Counted from the stretch's first letter, positions 9,185 to 19,294 are shown. The stretch: DNA of 64,000 nt from Vibrio hepatarius (GCF_018860525.1 NZ_JAHKPM010000070.1:68226-132225); one strand, 5' to 3'. The notes: generated by a model from the letters alone, not told the origin. Program-made: numbers and translations.

Positions 9185-11365
9185 TTGAAAACGGCAATAA
9201 GAGATAAAAATAGTATAATGTACAACCAGCTCTCAAGGGCATCTTGCTCTGAGCCATTTTCATTTCTAGGACCATTTCTAGCACCAAAGCAGGGGGACTT
9301 GAGAGTTTGGATGCCGGGTGCGGATAAGGTAGAAGTAATTCTAGATGGGGAAACCCGTCTAGCATTGGAGCGCGAGGGCTCATCGGGCTTTATTTTGCGT
9401 CACGCGCGAGATTTAAGCAAAACGTATTATCAACTTGCGGTAAGTTGGCCAGACTCTGAGCAAATTCTTGATGATCCATATCAATATCATGCCATTTACG
9501 CTGATTTTGAGGATTTGCATACTCCAAACAAAATGTATCACCATATGGGGGCCCAATTTGTTACTTTACAGCGTGCAGGTAAGTCTATCCATGGTGTACG
9601 TTTTCTCGTGTATGCACCTAATGCGTCGGCATGCAGCCTAGTTGGAGAGTTTAACCAATGGGATGGGCGCCGCACGCCAATGCAAAAGTTAGATTACGGT
9701 ATTTGGGGAATATTTATCCCGAATTTGGCAGAGGGTGCCCACTATAAATTTGAACTAAAAGGCCCTAATGGAGAAGGTTTACCACACAAAGCAGATCCCT
9801 GGGGAACGTATGCAGAGCAGTATCCGTCGTTTGCTTCATTGACATACGATCATAGCCGATATAAATGGCAAGACTCACAGTGGCAAAACCGCCCTATCAC
9901 TCAAAAAACAAAACAGGCCTTATCCTTTTATGAAGTGCACATAGGTTCTTGGCGACGAAATGACAAAGGCGATTTTCTTACCTATCGCGAGCTCGCTGAG
10001 CAACTTATACCCTACTTGAAAGATATGGGATACAGCCATGTAGAACTGATGCCTGTGTCTGAACATCCATTTTATGGCTCTTGGGGCTATCAGCCGGTTG
10101 GGTTGTTTGCACCGACCAGTAGGTTTGGTTCGCCGGATGACTTTAAATATTTTGTCGATCAGTGTCACTTGGCAGGCATAGGTGTCGTGATTGATTGGGT
10201 TCCGGCGCATTTTCCATCTGACGAGCATGGTTTAGCTAATTTTGATGGTACACCATTATTCCACGATCCGGATCCTCGTCGCGGTTGGCATCCAGATTGG
10301 AACTCTTACATTTATGATTTAGGTAGAGAACATGTACGCCGCTTTCTAGTTTCTAATGCTTTATATTGGTTTGAACAGTTTCATGTTGATGGAATACGGG
10401 TCGATGCGGTGGCATCCATGCTGTATCTGGATTATTCACGCAGTCATGATCAATGGATTCCAAATGTCGATGGAGGAAATGAAAACTATGATGCAATTGC
10501 TACCTTGAAATGGATGAATGAACAAGTCTATCAATATTTTCCCAATGCAATGACTATTGCAGAGGAGTCGACGGCCTTTCCAAATGTTTCTACCCCAACA
10601 TTTATGGGGGGGCTGGGTTTTGGATTTAAGTGGAATATGGGCTGGATGCACGATTCCTTATCGTACATCAAAGAGCAGCCTGTTCATCGAAAATATCACC
10701 ATGACACTATCACTTTTCCAATGGTCTACGCGCATAGTGAGAACTATGTTTTACCGCTATCGCATGATGAAGTCGTGTATGGCAAGGGCGCTATCCATAG
10801 CAAAATGCCAGGAGATGAATGGCAGCAAACCGCCAATCTTAGAGCTTATTTAGGTTATATGTATGCGCAGCCCGGTAAAAAGCTCAATTTTATGGGAGCG
10901 GAAATTGGCCAAACCGCAGAGTGGAACCATGAAGAACAATTACAATGGTTTTTGCTTGATTTTGAGCGCCATCAGGGAGTGCAGTCATTAACCCGCGACC
11001 TCAATAAACTGTATGCATCACAGCTTGCTTTGTATCAGCTTGATTGTGAACCGCGTGGTTTTGAATGGCGTCTTCAAGATGCAGCTCAAGCCTCAATTTT
11101 GGCCTATGAGCGCTTAAGTGATAAGGGGGAGCGCATCTTAGTTATTAGCAATTTTACCCCTGTTTCGCACGATAGCTTTCGTCTTGGGGTTCCCTTTGCT
11201 GGTGAATATCAATTGTTGCTCAATACGGATGATACCCATTATGCTGGCAGTGGTTATGCGATTAACCATTCTATAGTGACAGATTTCGTTGAAAGTGAAA
11301 GCCAGCCTCAATCTCTTCTGATGCGTATTCCACCATTGGCAACGGTATTCTACAAGCTAATATAG
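9185..11365 (+). CDS. glgB: 1,4-alpha-glucan branching enzyme
   Basis: GH13/CBM48 enzyme of about 726 residues that makes alpha-1,6 branches in glycogen. An N-terminal carbohydrate-binding module is followed by the catalytic barrel with VELMPVSEHPFYGSWGYQ, nucleophile region DGIRVDAVASMLYLDYSR and acid/base region TIAEESTAFP. The start is uncertain: TTG at 9185 has a GGGAGAG site upstream, while the first in-frame ATG is at 9218. Other glg genes are not adjacent; the gene sits beside malQ, so branching is linked here to maltodextrin metabolism. Confidence 0.93.
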   Translation: MKTAIRDKNSIMYNQLSRASCSEPFSFLGPFLAPKQGDLRVWMPGADKVEVILDGETRLALEREGSSGFILRHARDLSKTYYQLAVSWPDSEQILDDPYQYHAIYADFEDLHTPNKMYHHMGAQFVTLQRAGKSIHGVRFLVYAPNASACSLVGEFNQWDGRRTPMQKLDYGIWGIFIPNLAEGAHYKFELKGPNGEGLPHKADPWGTYAEQYPSFASLTYDHSRYKWQDSQWQNRPITQKTKQALSFYEVHIGSWRRNDKGDFLTYRELAEQLIPYLKDMGYSHVELMPVSEHPFYGSWGYQPVGLFAPTSRFGSPDDFKYFVDQCHLAGIGVVIDWVPAHFPSDEHGLANFDGTPLFHDPDPRRGWHPDWNSYIYDLGREHVRRFLVSNALYWFEQFHVDGIRVDAVASMLYLDYSRSHDQWIPNVDGGNENYDAIATLKWMNEQVYQYFPNAMTIAEESTAFPNVSTPTFMGGLGFGFKWNMGWMHDSLSYIKEQPVHRKYHHDTITFPMVYAHSENYVLPLSHDEVVYGKGAIHSKMPGDEWQQTANLRAYLGYMYAQPGKKLNFMGAEIGQTAEWNHEEQLQWFLLDFERHQGVQSLTRDLNKLYASQLALYQLDCEPRGFEWRLQDAAQASILAYERLSDKGERILVISNFTPVSHDSFRLGVPFAGEYQLLLNTDDTHYAGSGYAINHSIVTDFVESESQPQSLLMRIPPLATVFYKLI

Positions 11366-11387
11366 CCCCCCTTTTATGTAGAAAAGT

Positions 11388-11420
11388 AAACGCCTACTAA
11401 CTTAATGCTAGTGGGCGTTT
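11388..11420. terminator. Terminator hairpin between glgB and the convergent symporter gene
   Basis: A 12-bp stem (AAACGCCTACTA / TAGTGGGCGTTT, one wobble pair) with an 8-base loop, flanked by A- and T-rich arms. It lies between converging genes and could work in both directions. Confidence 0.7.
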
Positions 11421-11482
11421 AGTATCAGAGGTGATTCAGTATATTCTAGGTAGTACGCTATACCAGATGGTCATCCATTTCT

Positions 11483-12757
11483 TTAGTTCGTAAGCTGACT
11501 AGGTTTATGCTCTTCAATTGAATGCTTTTTACTCCAGCGATCGACGACCATAGCGCCAATTAAATCACCTTGAACGTTAACCGCTGTCCTAAATGTATCC
11601 AAAGGCCTTTCAATAATGAGAAGGATGGCGATTGCTTCAAGAGGGATCCCTGCGGCTAGAAGGACGAGCTGCATGCCAGACATTGAACCTGACGGCATCC
11701 CAGGAGCCCCAACCGATGATACCATTGCCATGATGAAAATCATCACGATCCCACTTGTTGATAGATCAATACCAAATAATTGAGCTAAGAATACAGCGGC
11801 TACTCCTTCAAATAGAGCAGTACCGTCCATATTCATTACAGCTCCCATCGGTAATACTAGGCTGCTGGTGGAATCTGATACTCCCAATTTCTCTTTAGCG
11901 GTTTGAAGGCTAAGAGGCAGTGTGGCTGAACTTGATGAAGTGGCTAAAGCCATCGACATTGGTGCTGAAAGAGCCTTGAACAATGGGATGGGTGATGTTC
12001 CTGTTGCCAGTTTTGCAATCAGAGGTAGTACGAACAAACTGTGAATCATTGTTAGGCCAAAGACGAGTAAGCCAAACTCGAATAATTGGCTGAATAGGGT
12101 ACTGTTTGATTCAATCGTCAATTCGAAAACAATAGCAAATACTGCAAATGGCGCTAAGCGAATAATACCTCTAACTAAAGTAGAAATACTCTGATTTATC
12201 CCTTTTACAACCTCAAAGACAGGATGAGAATTGTCTAAAGTTGCCAGTAGGGCAATTGCAATAAGAATGGAAAAGGTGACTATGGCAAGTAAATTACTAC
12301 CTGATAAGGCGGCAATCGGATTCATCAGCGCCATGGAAAGTAGTTTATTTAAAATGCTTATTCCTTGAGCGGATGAATCGTCAATCAAAGTTAAGCTATC
12401 GGCAGCAGGAGGCGCAGAGGTTAGTGGTGTCCATTCAGGCATCATAAGTGCTGCCCCTAGACCTATGCATATTGCAATAGTAGTTGTGATTAAGTAGTAA
12501 ACAACGGCTACGGAACCTACTTGTTTGAGTCTGACAACGCTTCCGATATTACTAATACCTTCAATTAGGCTGAACATCACCATGAGGCCGACAATGGCTT
12601 TTAGCAATCCCAAATAAACAAGTTTGATTAGTGAAAGTGGTTCATTTAATGCTAGCAAAGTGTGTTTTTCAAAGGGTAATAACTGAGTTGTAGCCCAAGC
12701 AACGAGTGCAGCAATGATAATTTGGGTAGTTAATGATTGTTTTAAAAAGGCTCCCAT
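11483..12757 (-). CDS. Dicarboxylate/amino acid:cation symporter (DAACS family)
   Basis: Integral membrane protein of 424 residues with about eight hydrophobic segments. The C-terminal half carries the family's re-entrant loop signatures: a serine-rich stretch (LATSSSSATLPLSL), MNMDGTALFEG and APGMPSGSMSG. It would couple uptake of dicarboxylates such as glutamate, aspartate or succinate to Na+ or H+. Substrate cannot be read from sequence. Transcribed alone, divergent from the chitin-binding protein gene. Confidence 0.88.
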   Translation of the reverse strand: MGAFLKQSLTTQIIIAALVAWATTQLLPFEKHTLLALNEPLSLIKLVYLGLLKAIVGLMVMFSLIEGISNIGSVVRLKQVGSVAVVYYLITTTIAICIGLGAALMMPEWTPLTSAPPAADSLTLIDDSSAQGISILNKLLSMALMNPIAALSGSNLLAIVTFSILIAIALLATLDNSHPVFEVVKGINQSISTLVRGIIRLAPFAVFAIVFELTIESNSTLFSQLFEFGLLVFGLTMIHSLFVLPLIAKLATGTSPIPLFKALSAPMSMALATSSSSATLPLSLQTAKEKLGVSDSTSSLVLPMGAVMNMDGTALFEGVAAVFLAQLFGIDLSTSGIVMIFIMAMVSSVGAPGMPSGSMSGMQLVLLAAGIPLEAIAILLIIERPLDTFRTAVNVQGDLIGAMVVDRWSKKHSIEEHKPSQLTN

Positions 12758-13314
12758 GCCTTGTTCCTTGTATCTATTTTGAATACCGCCTTAAATGAGG
12801 CAGGTGCGAATAAGTGACGAAGGGTAAAATAAAATACCTGAATTGGGTAGTAGACTTTGGTTACATAGCCAAAGATAAAGTTATAAGAAATCGATAGATA
12901 TTATTTTTAAAAGATTCTTTAGGGGGATTATTTTTCACCCTCAACAGTTTTTTCGTTTGGTTAGTCATAATTTTTCCCAATTTACCACCTTTAATCTCTA
13001 ATACCACCCCACGCATTAGGCTTAAGAGGAAAGGCCACCCATCCTCCTGATCGTCTGGGTTTCCAATGAACTTATCATTTTATTCAAACTTATAGATCTT
13101 AACAAAACCAACATTTTTGACGAAGAGAATAAAGCCATCTTGAAAAATGATAAATAGTTTTGATCTGGTTGATTTGTCGTCATTTTTTAATGTTTTTATA
13201 AAATTTTATTATGAGGTTGGCTCTGTGATTGTTAGCGTTAGGGAGGGTTGTTTTCCGATGTAAAATAACTAATTTAATATGTGATTGTACGGGTATAAAA
13301 AATAAGTAGGTTAT
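12758..13314. other. Divergent intergenic region, no gene seen
   Basis: This stretch between the symporter and the secreted chitin-binding protein is AT-rich and should hold both promoters. I found no convincing ORF, strong palindrome or known operator in it. Confidence 0.4.
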
Positions 13315-15168
13315 ATGAAATTCAATAAATTAAGTGTATTAATCGGGGTTGCTTTGCTTCCATCATGGAGCGCAGTGGCGGATACAATAGAGCAAACATT
13401 AATTTTTACTCCTGACAACTGTGATCCAGGGTGGTATTGCCAATATAAGTCAAACCCTAGTGAACAAGGTGGCTTAGATACAAGTCAACTCAGCAGCTAT
13501 AAAATGGCATTTAAGTCTCTGCCTCAAGTGCCGGGTGTCAACGTGGGTGAATCCGTATGGAGTAATGGGGCTTTCGTCATTGCTGGTGGCAATGCCGCGG
13601 GTCAAGAAGTACAGCAATGGCCTGAATTTTCCGCAGATGTAACTTTCGATGGGGCGCCAAGTGGCGGTGGAGATGGAGGAACGGAAGGAGGCACAGATGT
13701 TTTGCCTACTGAAAATGCCGTTATTCATCATGTTACTTTCCCTTATGATGATGCGCAGACGACAATTGATGTTTTCAACTTAAATACACCTTATGCGACA
13801 GATGTGGTCATTTCTAATTTAATTGCCGGTACTCTGTATTCTTACCTTGTTGAGAAAAAATATCCTGAAGTTCATTTCAATAAGGAGTATCTAGTTGGTT
13901 CTATTTTGTCGCAATTATTACAAGAAGCGGGGCTATCGGACTCTAGAATCAATCCTGATTATTCTGCGGAGGCCGAGAAACAAGCGATTCATGAGCCGGG
14001 ATACGCGAGTCAATTGCTTGCTGTGGGGCAAGGTGGTCCATATCAAATTAATGACTACAGCAAACGTCTACCGGACGCGTCAACACCTGGCTCTTTGGGT
14101 CTAATTAACTACGATGCGCTATACCAAGGTTTGGGCTACACCATTGATGATCAAGACAGCAGTGCGCAAAGTGAGCGGGTTGGGCCAGATTCTCTAGACG
14201 ACATGTACTTTGGCCCGATCGCAGCGACTTATTTCCAATTCAATGATATTAACCGCTTAGAAGTATTAGCTGGTCAAAGTTGGTATCAGAGCCAGGAAGC
14301 GTGGAATACCTGTTTTAACACAGCACTGAAAGACGAGGGATTTACCAGCGATCCTAATGCCCTTCGTTTAACCGATTTCTTAATCAATGTTATTTACAAT
14401 GCGGGTGACTATAGTCCAGTATTTCAGAGTTACCTCGATGTTTGTGTTAGTGCCTACGGTGATGGAACTAACTTTGACTTTACTTCAGAGTTGCCATATT
14501 TGAATGATTATGATCTTGACCCACAAGGGTACCAAGAGGTGATCTCTGACAACAATCAATATACTGAGGGAGATTCGACGTATTTCCGTTATCCACGTCA
14601 AGTTTCCTTTTACGCAGACCAGCTGTTTGGTAAGGATTTATCCGCATCTGGTCTAAACATGACTAATACTCAGATACTAACAGTCGCTGATCTAGAACCC
14701 GTTTTTGTCAAAGTGTTTGCTCAACTATCATACAAAACCCAGCAAGAGCAATTACCAAAGCTAATTGATGAAGGCACAGCAGAGCTGGCATTTCAGCAAG
14801 CGATAGAAAACGCGGGAGTAACACTCGATACCTCTTACTCTTTGTCTGTTGAATCTCAACGTAATGCTTTATTTGATTTCCTCTACCAAGCATTTGTACA
14901 GTTAGAGTCTAGTACAGCAGATCTCGGTGCGGTTAGTGGAGAAATCACAGGTGACGATAATGGCAACGGAGGAACCACGCCCCCTGTTGATGGTGAAGAA
15001 TGGAATCCATCAACAGAATACAGCGTCGAATGTACCGTGGTTACTTACAAAGGGCAGGAATATCAGAATCAGTGGTGGACGAAAGGAGATGAACCAAATC
15101 CTGCTGAAGGAGATACTTACAATACAGTGTGGCGTTTCCCAAGCGCTGCCAGTAACGATTGTCCTTAA
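13315..15168 (+). CDS. Secreted chitin-binding protein with a possible lysozyme-like domain
   Basis: The 617-residue protein starts with a signal peptide (about residues 1-22, cleavage near SAVA-DT). Residues about 25-95 form an aromatic and cysteine-containing module, then a Gly-rich linker (about 115-125), a roughly 400-residue core, a Gly/Thr/Pro linker and a C-terminal CBM5/12-type chitin-binding module (EWNPSTEYS, GQEYQNQWWTKGDEP, WRF). The core stretch LAVGQGGPYQINDYSKRLP recalls the glycan-binding segment of lysozyme-superfamily enzymes, but I cannot name a GH family. Role: extracellular chitin binding, perhaps hydrolysis. The chitin-binding call is firm, the catalytic one weak. Confidence 0.75.
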   Translation: MKFNKLSVLIGVALLPSWSAVADTIEQTLIFTPDNCDPGWYCQYKSNPSEQGGLDTSQLSSYKMAFKSLPQVPGVNVGESVWSNGAFVIAGGNAAGQEVQQWPEFSADVTFDGAPSGGGDGGTEGGTDVLPTENAVIHHVTFPYDDAQTTIDVFNLNTPYATDVVISNLIAGTLYSYLVEKKYPEVHFNKEYLVGSILSQLLQEAGLSDSRINPDYSAEAEKQAIHEPGYASQLLAVGQGGPYQINDYSKRLPDASTPGSLGLINYDALYQGLGYTIDDQDSSAQSERVGPDSLDDMYFGPIAATYFQFNDINRLEVLAGQSWYQSQEAWNTCFNTALKDEGFTSDPNALRLTDFLINVIYNAGDYSPVFQSYLDVCVSAYGDGTNFDFTSELPYLNDYDLDPQGYQEVISDNNQYTEGDSTYFRYPRQVSFYADQLFGKDLSASGLNMTNTQILTVADLEPVFVKVFAQLSYKTQQEQLPKLIDEGTAELAFQQAIENAGVTLDTSYSLSVESQRNALFDFLYQAFVQLESSTADLGAVSGEITGDDNGNGGTTPPVDGEEWNPSTEYSVECTVVTYKGQEYQNQWWTKGDEPNPAEGDTYNTVWRFPSAASNDCP

Positions 15169-15208
15169 ATGACATACTAAAGTAGCTTTTGAGCTATCTG
15201 ACATTGAA

Positions 15209-15244
15209 AAAACGCCATGATTTCTTATTCATGGCGTTTTTTTT
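15209..15244 (+). terminator. Rho-independent terminator of the chitin-binding protein gene
   Basis: A 12-bp perfect stem (AAAACGCCATGA / TCATGGCGTTTT) with an 8-base loop is followed by a run of T residues. Confidence 0.85.
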
Positions 15245-15371
15245 CAACTAAATTGTCTTTAAGTGAAATTTTATTAGTGGTGTTTCTATCTATTTAACCA
15301 TGGCGCTGCCTTATAGGACTTATCTGGTTGATAAGTTGTATAGCGGCTTGTAGAGAGAAATCGAGGTTGTT

Positions 15372-15971
15372 ATGGAGTTAGCAAATCAGATACAAGCGTG
15401 GTTGTACGCTGGGCATACCTCTATTTGGGTACTGTTTGTTGGCATCATCTTACTTTCTTATTTACTTGAAGACTTAGCCATAGTGACGGCGGCGACTCTT
15501 GCTGTGCAAGAATTAATGCCGATGAGTACCGCCTTGTTTGCGATTTTTGTTGGTATTGCTACTGGAGATTTAGGATTGTATTTCATCGGTAAAAGTGCCA
15601 AACGTGTTCGTTTCTTACGTTATCGGATGTTTCAGTATCGGCGTGTTCGTCTGATAAATAGAAAACTACACCAAAATGCGCTTGTGACTTTATTTATTGT
15701 TCGGTTTATTCCTGGGTTGCGCACGGTAGGTTTTACTCTAAGTGGCTTCCTCGATATCCCGATCATGCGCTTTTTAGCTGCCGTTATTGGTGCGACATCG
15801 CTTTGGACCATTTTAATCTTTGGCTCATTTTATCATTTAGGTAATGTGGCTTGGCTCAAAGATAGCCATATTATCTGGGCACTGATACCTGTAGGGCTAT
15901 GCTTAATGTGGATGTTAAACAAAATTATTACAACGACCTTACTAAGAGGCATGTATGACAACGCTCGCTAG
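15372..15971 (+). CDS. DedA-family membrane protein
   Basis: Polytopic protein of 199 residues with the DedA landmarks YLLEDLAIVTAA, the glycine-rich GDLGLYFIGK and the conserved arginine region FIVRFIPGLRTVGFTLSG. DedA proteins support envelope homeostasis, and some members flip undecaprenyl phosphate or phospholipids. First gene of an operon running to 21067; it overlaps the next gene by 17 bases, so translation is probably coupled. Confidence 0.88.
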   Translation: MELANQIQAWLYAGHTSIWVLFVGIILLSYLLEDLAIVTAATLAVQELMPMSTALFAIFVGIATGDLGLYFIGKSAKRVRFLRYRMFQYRRVRLINRKLHQNALVTLFIVRFIPGLRTVGFTLSGFLDIPIMRFLAAVIGATSLWTILIFGSFYHLGNVAWLKDSHIIWALIPVGLCLMWMLNKIITTTLLRGMYDNAR

Positions 15972-17085
15972 TATTCAAATGATTCCACAAGGGAAGGTTA
16001 ATGGCGGAATGCCAATTCTTCCTGCTCCTAAGAGGGTTATCTCGCCGTTTGAGTTTTTACCCGCATGGTTTGTTTATGCACCGGTTGTGTTACAAAGTGC
16101 TGCTTTAAGTGTGTACCACAGGGACTGGGCTCTACCTTTAATTGCTAATCCTGCAATTAAACTCAGCGGCATGGTCGGAGAATCGAAACATGATATTTTT
16201 GGTGCCGCTGGAGAGGTTACTCGTCAGTGGGTATTACCTTTCATTTTTTTAGAGAAAACCGATATTGAACAAGAGCAATTATTCAGTTTGGCAAAAACAA
16301 CAATGGAAGATAAAGCACTCAACTATCCGCTTGTAGCTAAACCAGATTTGGGTTGCCGTGGTGTGGGAGTCAAGTTGATTAAAAACGATCAACAATTGCG
16401 AGATTACATTGAAACTTTCCCGAATAAGGGCCGGTTTTTGTTGCAAGAGAGATCCAACTATAGTGCTGAGGCGGGCATTTTTTATGTCCGCCAGCCAGGA
16501 GAGAAAGGCGGTAAAGTCATCTCTATTACCTTAAAATATTCTCCTTATGTTGTGGGTGATGGCGAGTCCACCCTCAAACAATTGATAGAACGTTGTCCAA
16601 GGGCAGGAAAGTTACAGCACTTATACCTCCCCCGTCATAAGGAAGCTTTAGATACTGCTATTCCTGAAGGGGATGAATTTCAGTTGGCATTTGCGGGTAG
16701 CCATTCAAGAGGATGTATTTTCCGTAATGGGAATCAGTTTATCACTCCAGAACTTGAGCAAAAATTAGATCAGATTTTGGGAGACTTCAAAGGTTTTAAC
16801 TATGGCCGCTTAGATGTGAAGTTCAAAGATATCCAACTGTTAATGTGTGGTACTGACTTTGATATTTTAGAAATCAACGGCGCAAGTAGTGAAGCTGCCC
16901 ATATTTGGGATAGCGACACTTCGTTGTCACATATATTTAGTACGCTGCTTCAACAGTATCGCTTACTGTACCAAATCGGCTCGAAACATAAGAAGCAAGG
17001 CTATAAGACGCCCTCCTTGGGAGCCTTATTGCAAGCGTGGCGTGAGGAAAAATTGTTGACTCAACTTTATCCGATGACGGATTAA
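15955..17085 (+). CDS. ATP-grasp-fold protein, substrate unknown
   Basis: The 376-residue protein has ATP-grasp features: PLVAKPDLGCRGVGVKLI (lysine and glycine-rich loop), LLQERSNY, and a late acidic metal-binding region with DFDILEINGASSE. A D-Ala-D-Ala-ligase-like carboxylate-amine ligase fold is likely, but nothing identifies the substrate. Overlap with the DedA gene and 21-base spacing to the DinB-like gene place it in the same transcription unit. Confidence 0.7.
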   Translation: MTTLASIQMIPQGKVNGGMPILPAPKRVISPFEFLPAWFVYAPVVLQSAALSVYHRDWALPLIANPAIKLSGMVGESKHDIFGAAGEVTRQWVLPFIFLEKTDIEQEQLFSLAKTTMEDKALNYPLVAKPDLGCRGVGVKLIKNDQQLRDYIETFPNKGRFLLQERSNYSAEAGIFYVRQPGEKGGKVISITLKYSPYVVGDGESTLKQLIERCPRAGKLQHLYLPRHKEALDTAIPEGDEFQLAFAGSHSRGCIFRNGNQFITPELEQKLDQILGDFKGFNYGRLDVKFKDIQLLMCGTDFDILEINGASSEAAHIWDSDTSLSHIFSTLLQQYRLLYQIGSKHKKQGYKTPSLGALLQAWREEKLLTQLYPMTD

Positions 17086-17106
17086 TCGCTTTGTTTAGGA
17101 AATAAT

Positions 17107-17655
17107 ATGAAGAATACACCGACAGCTGTATCCGAGCCGATTCAATCTCTGTCTTCCCAAACTTTGATTGGTTGCCTTGAAACCCTTAACCAGGGATTAG
17201 AGTTTTTGGATAGACTATCTCCTGAAGACTATACTTCTGTTGCAGCCCCTCATATGAATAGCTCTATAGGTGAGCATTATCGTCACTGGCTGGACTTGTT
17301 TCATGCCATTCGACTCGACTGTGACAAGATTGATTACAACGTTAGGCGAAGAGGGCATTGCGTAGAAAGAGAGATAAACACTGCTAAGGAAGAAATAAAA
17401 CAGTTGATTGAATGGCTATTTAAGTTACCAGCCAGCCGCCTTGATCAAGCTGTGACAGTTGAGACAGAAGTACTATTGTCTCAAACTTGTGCAGAAGAAG
17501 TTCAATCTTCCCTTGCCCGTGAGCTGACCTTTGCTGCGCTCCATGCAACTCATCATTTTGCAATGATCAAAGTTACGGCCTCTCTACGTGGTATTGCATC
17601 CGATACTGGATTTGGTCTTGCACCAGCAACAGCGACATATCAGAGGGCACAATAA
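17107..17655 (+). CDS. DinB-superfamily protein
   Basis: The 182-residue protein looks like a four-helix DinB/YfiT-type protein. Three histidines in the expected places could bind a metal: SSIGEHYRHW (about residue 59), FHAIRLDCD and the C-terminal ALHATHHFAMIKV. Members are metal-dependent and often bind or transfer thiols; this one has no proven function. It lies 3 bases before the NRDE gene. Confidence 0.72.
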   Translation: MKNTPTAVSEPIQSLSSQTLIGCLETLNQGLEFLDRLSPEDYTSVAAPHMNSSIGEHYRHWLDLFHAIRLDCDKIDYNVRRRGHCVEREINTAKEEIKQLIEWLFKLPASRLDQAVTVETEVLLSQTCAEEVQSSLARELTFAALHATHHFAMIKVTASLRGIASDTGFGLAPATATYQRAQ

Positions 17656-17658
17656 TTT

Positions 17659-18393
17659 ATGTGCACACTATCTTGGACGTATTACGACAGTAGACATTAT
17701 GAGGTGTATTTTAACCGTGATGAGCAGCGCACTCGCATGGCAGCACTTGAACCTCAAGGGTTTGTTATTGATGGTGTAAATTGTGTAATGCCGATAGATT
17801 CTGCAGGTGGCGGGAGTTGGATATCCACCAATCAATATGCTGTGACGATATGCCTGCTCAACTACTATCAGGGGCGCGCTCCACAAAGTATGCTTACCAG
17901 CCGAGGTGTCGTGGTGAAAAAGCTGGCGAGTAGTGACTCTAGCCGAACAGTTAGACTACGTTTATTGGAGATGGATTTAACGTCTTTTGCTCCTTTTACT
18001 CTCGTCTCTTTCGATCTTGATGGAACTAAGCAAGTCAATGCGTGGACATGGGATGGTCAGAATCTGGAACACTCTATTATTAGTGCACCCGTTGTATCAT
18101 CGGCTAAGCATTATCAACAAGCGCGTAGATACAGAGTTGATTTGTATGAAAAATTACGTTTGACCACAAAAGTAAAAAAACTGGGTACTCGTTTTCACAT
18201 GAGTTTTGATAACGATCATCCGCACCTTTCGCCTTTAATGGCAAGAGATGATGCCAGAACGGTAAGTTTTACCTCAGTGTCTGCCTGCGCAGATCACCAG
18301 AAAATGTATTATCAATCCATTGACAACAATAGTGGTGTTGATTTTGAAATCGAAAAAACATGTTTAATGACCGAGCAAGGAGTTTTTAAATGA
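17659..18393 (+). CDS. NRDE (TANGO2-like) family protein
   Basis: The 244-residue protein begins MCTLSW and carries the NRDE motif (VYFNRDEQRTR, about residue 20), the hallmarks of the TANGO2/NRDE family. An exposed Cys2 after Met removal recalls N-terminal nucleophile hydrolases. Eukaryotic relatives act in lipid or haem handling; the bacterial function is unsettled. It overlaps the YHS gene by four bases (ATGA), so the two are translationally coupled. Confidence 0.8.
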   Translation: MCTLSWTYYDSRHYEVYFNRDEQRTRMAALEPQGFVIDGVNCVMPIDSAGGGSWISTNQYAVTICLLNYYQGRAPQSMLTSRGVVVKKLASSDSSRTVRLRLLEMDLTSFAPFTLVSFDLDGTKQVNAWTWDGQNLEHSIISAPVVSSAKHYQQARRYRVDLYEKLRLTTKVKKLGTRFHMSFDNDHPHLSPLMARDDARTVSFTSVSACADHQKMYYQSIDNNSGVDFEIEKTCLMTEQGVFK

Positions 18394-18827
18394 AGAAGCT
18401 ATTGGCCCTTTTTATATTATTTGTGAGTTGGCCTTCTTGGTCTGCAGATAAAATCTCTACCGGATATTTTAGTAATAAGGCGGTAAGTGGTTACGATACG
18501 GTGGCGTATTTTACCGAAGGAAAACCTGTAAAAGGGGATGATAAATGGCAATTTGAGTATCAAGGGGCAGATTGGTATTTTTCCTCTCAGGAGAACTTAG
18601 ACAAGTTTAAAGCCAGCCCAGAAGCTTATGCTCCTCAGTATGGTGGCTACTGTGCATGGGCGGTCTCTGCCAAGAATGATTTTGCTTCTTCAGACCCTGA
18701 AAAATGGGCGATTGTTGATGGAAAATTGTATCTCAATTACAACGCAGACGTAAAAAATATGTGGGATAAGGACCGTGCAGGCCATATCAAACAAGCTAAT
18801 GTGAATTGGCCAAACCTTATCAAATAA
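18390..18827 (+). CDS. Exported YHS-domain protein
   Basis: The 145-residue protein has a signal peptide (cleavage near SWSA-DK) followed by a single YHS-type domain (GYFSNKAVSGYDTVAYF, YQGADWYFSSQENLDKFKASPEAYAPQYGGYCAWA). YHS domains are commonly metal-associated; the cysteine in GGYCAWA may be a ligand. Export to the periplasm is predicted. Ten bases separate it from the next gene of the operon. Confidence 0.8.
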   Translation: MKKLLALFILFVSWPSWSADKISTGYFSNKAVSGYDTVAYFTEGKPVKGDDKWQFEYQGADWYFSSQENLDKFKASPEAYAPQYGGYCAWAVSAKNDFASSDPEKWAIVDGKLYLNYNADVKNMWDKDRAGHIKQANVNWPNLIK

Positions 18828-18837
18828 AAGGATTCTA

Positions 18838-19293
18838 ATGATGAAAATCTCTCCGGTTAAACATATCCCTGCAGCTTTTATCGCTTTTGTGTTTGTTCAA
18901 TCACTTTTCTTTAAGTTTTCTGGTTCTAATGAGACAGATCATATTTTTGGCACCTTAGGAGAATGGTCGGGCCTTGAATGGTTTGGGATATATGGAGGGT
19001 ATTTGGTCGGTATTTCTGAGTTGATTGCTTCAGTGCTGCTGTTTACTCGTTTTCATGGTGTGGGCGCAGCAATGAGTGCTGGAATCATGTCCGGAGCAAT
19101 TTTCTTTCATCTCTTTACTCCACTAGGTGTAGTCATGCCTGAATTTAATGCTATGGGTGAGATTGTTGGAGATGACGGTGGTTTACTGTTTGGTATGGCC
19201 TGCATTGTTTGGGCGTGTGGTGTTTTCTTGTTCATCCGAGATGTTAAGACTGAAGGTTCGTTTACACGAAATCTGTTAGTCAAAGGAGAGTAG
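18838..19293 (+). CDS. Small membrane protein, DoxX/DUF-type
   Basis: The 151-residue protein has about four hydrophobic segments (FIAFVFVQSLFFKF, GYLVGISELIASVLLF, AAMSAGIMSGAIFFHLF, FGMACIVWACGVFLFI). Spacing and length suit the DoxX/DoxD-like superfamily, but I cannot assign a function. It is one base away from the OlsF-like gene, so the two are certainly co-transcribed. Confidence 0.65.
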   Translation: MMKISPVKHIPAAFIAFVFVQSLFFKFSGSNETDHIFGTLGEWSGLEWFGIYGGYLVGISELIASVLLFTRFHGVGAAMSAGIMSGAIFFHLFTPLGVVMPEFNAMGEIVGDDGGLLFGMACIVWACGVFLFIRDVKTEGSFTRNLLVKGE

Positions 19294-19294
19294 T

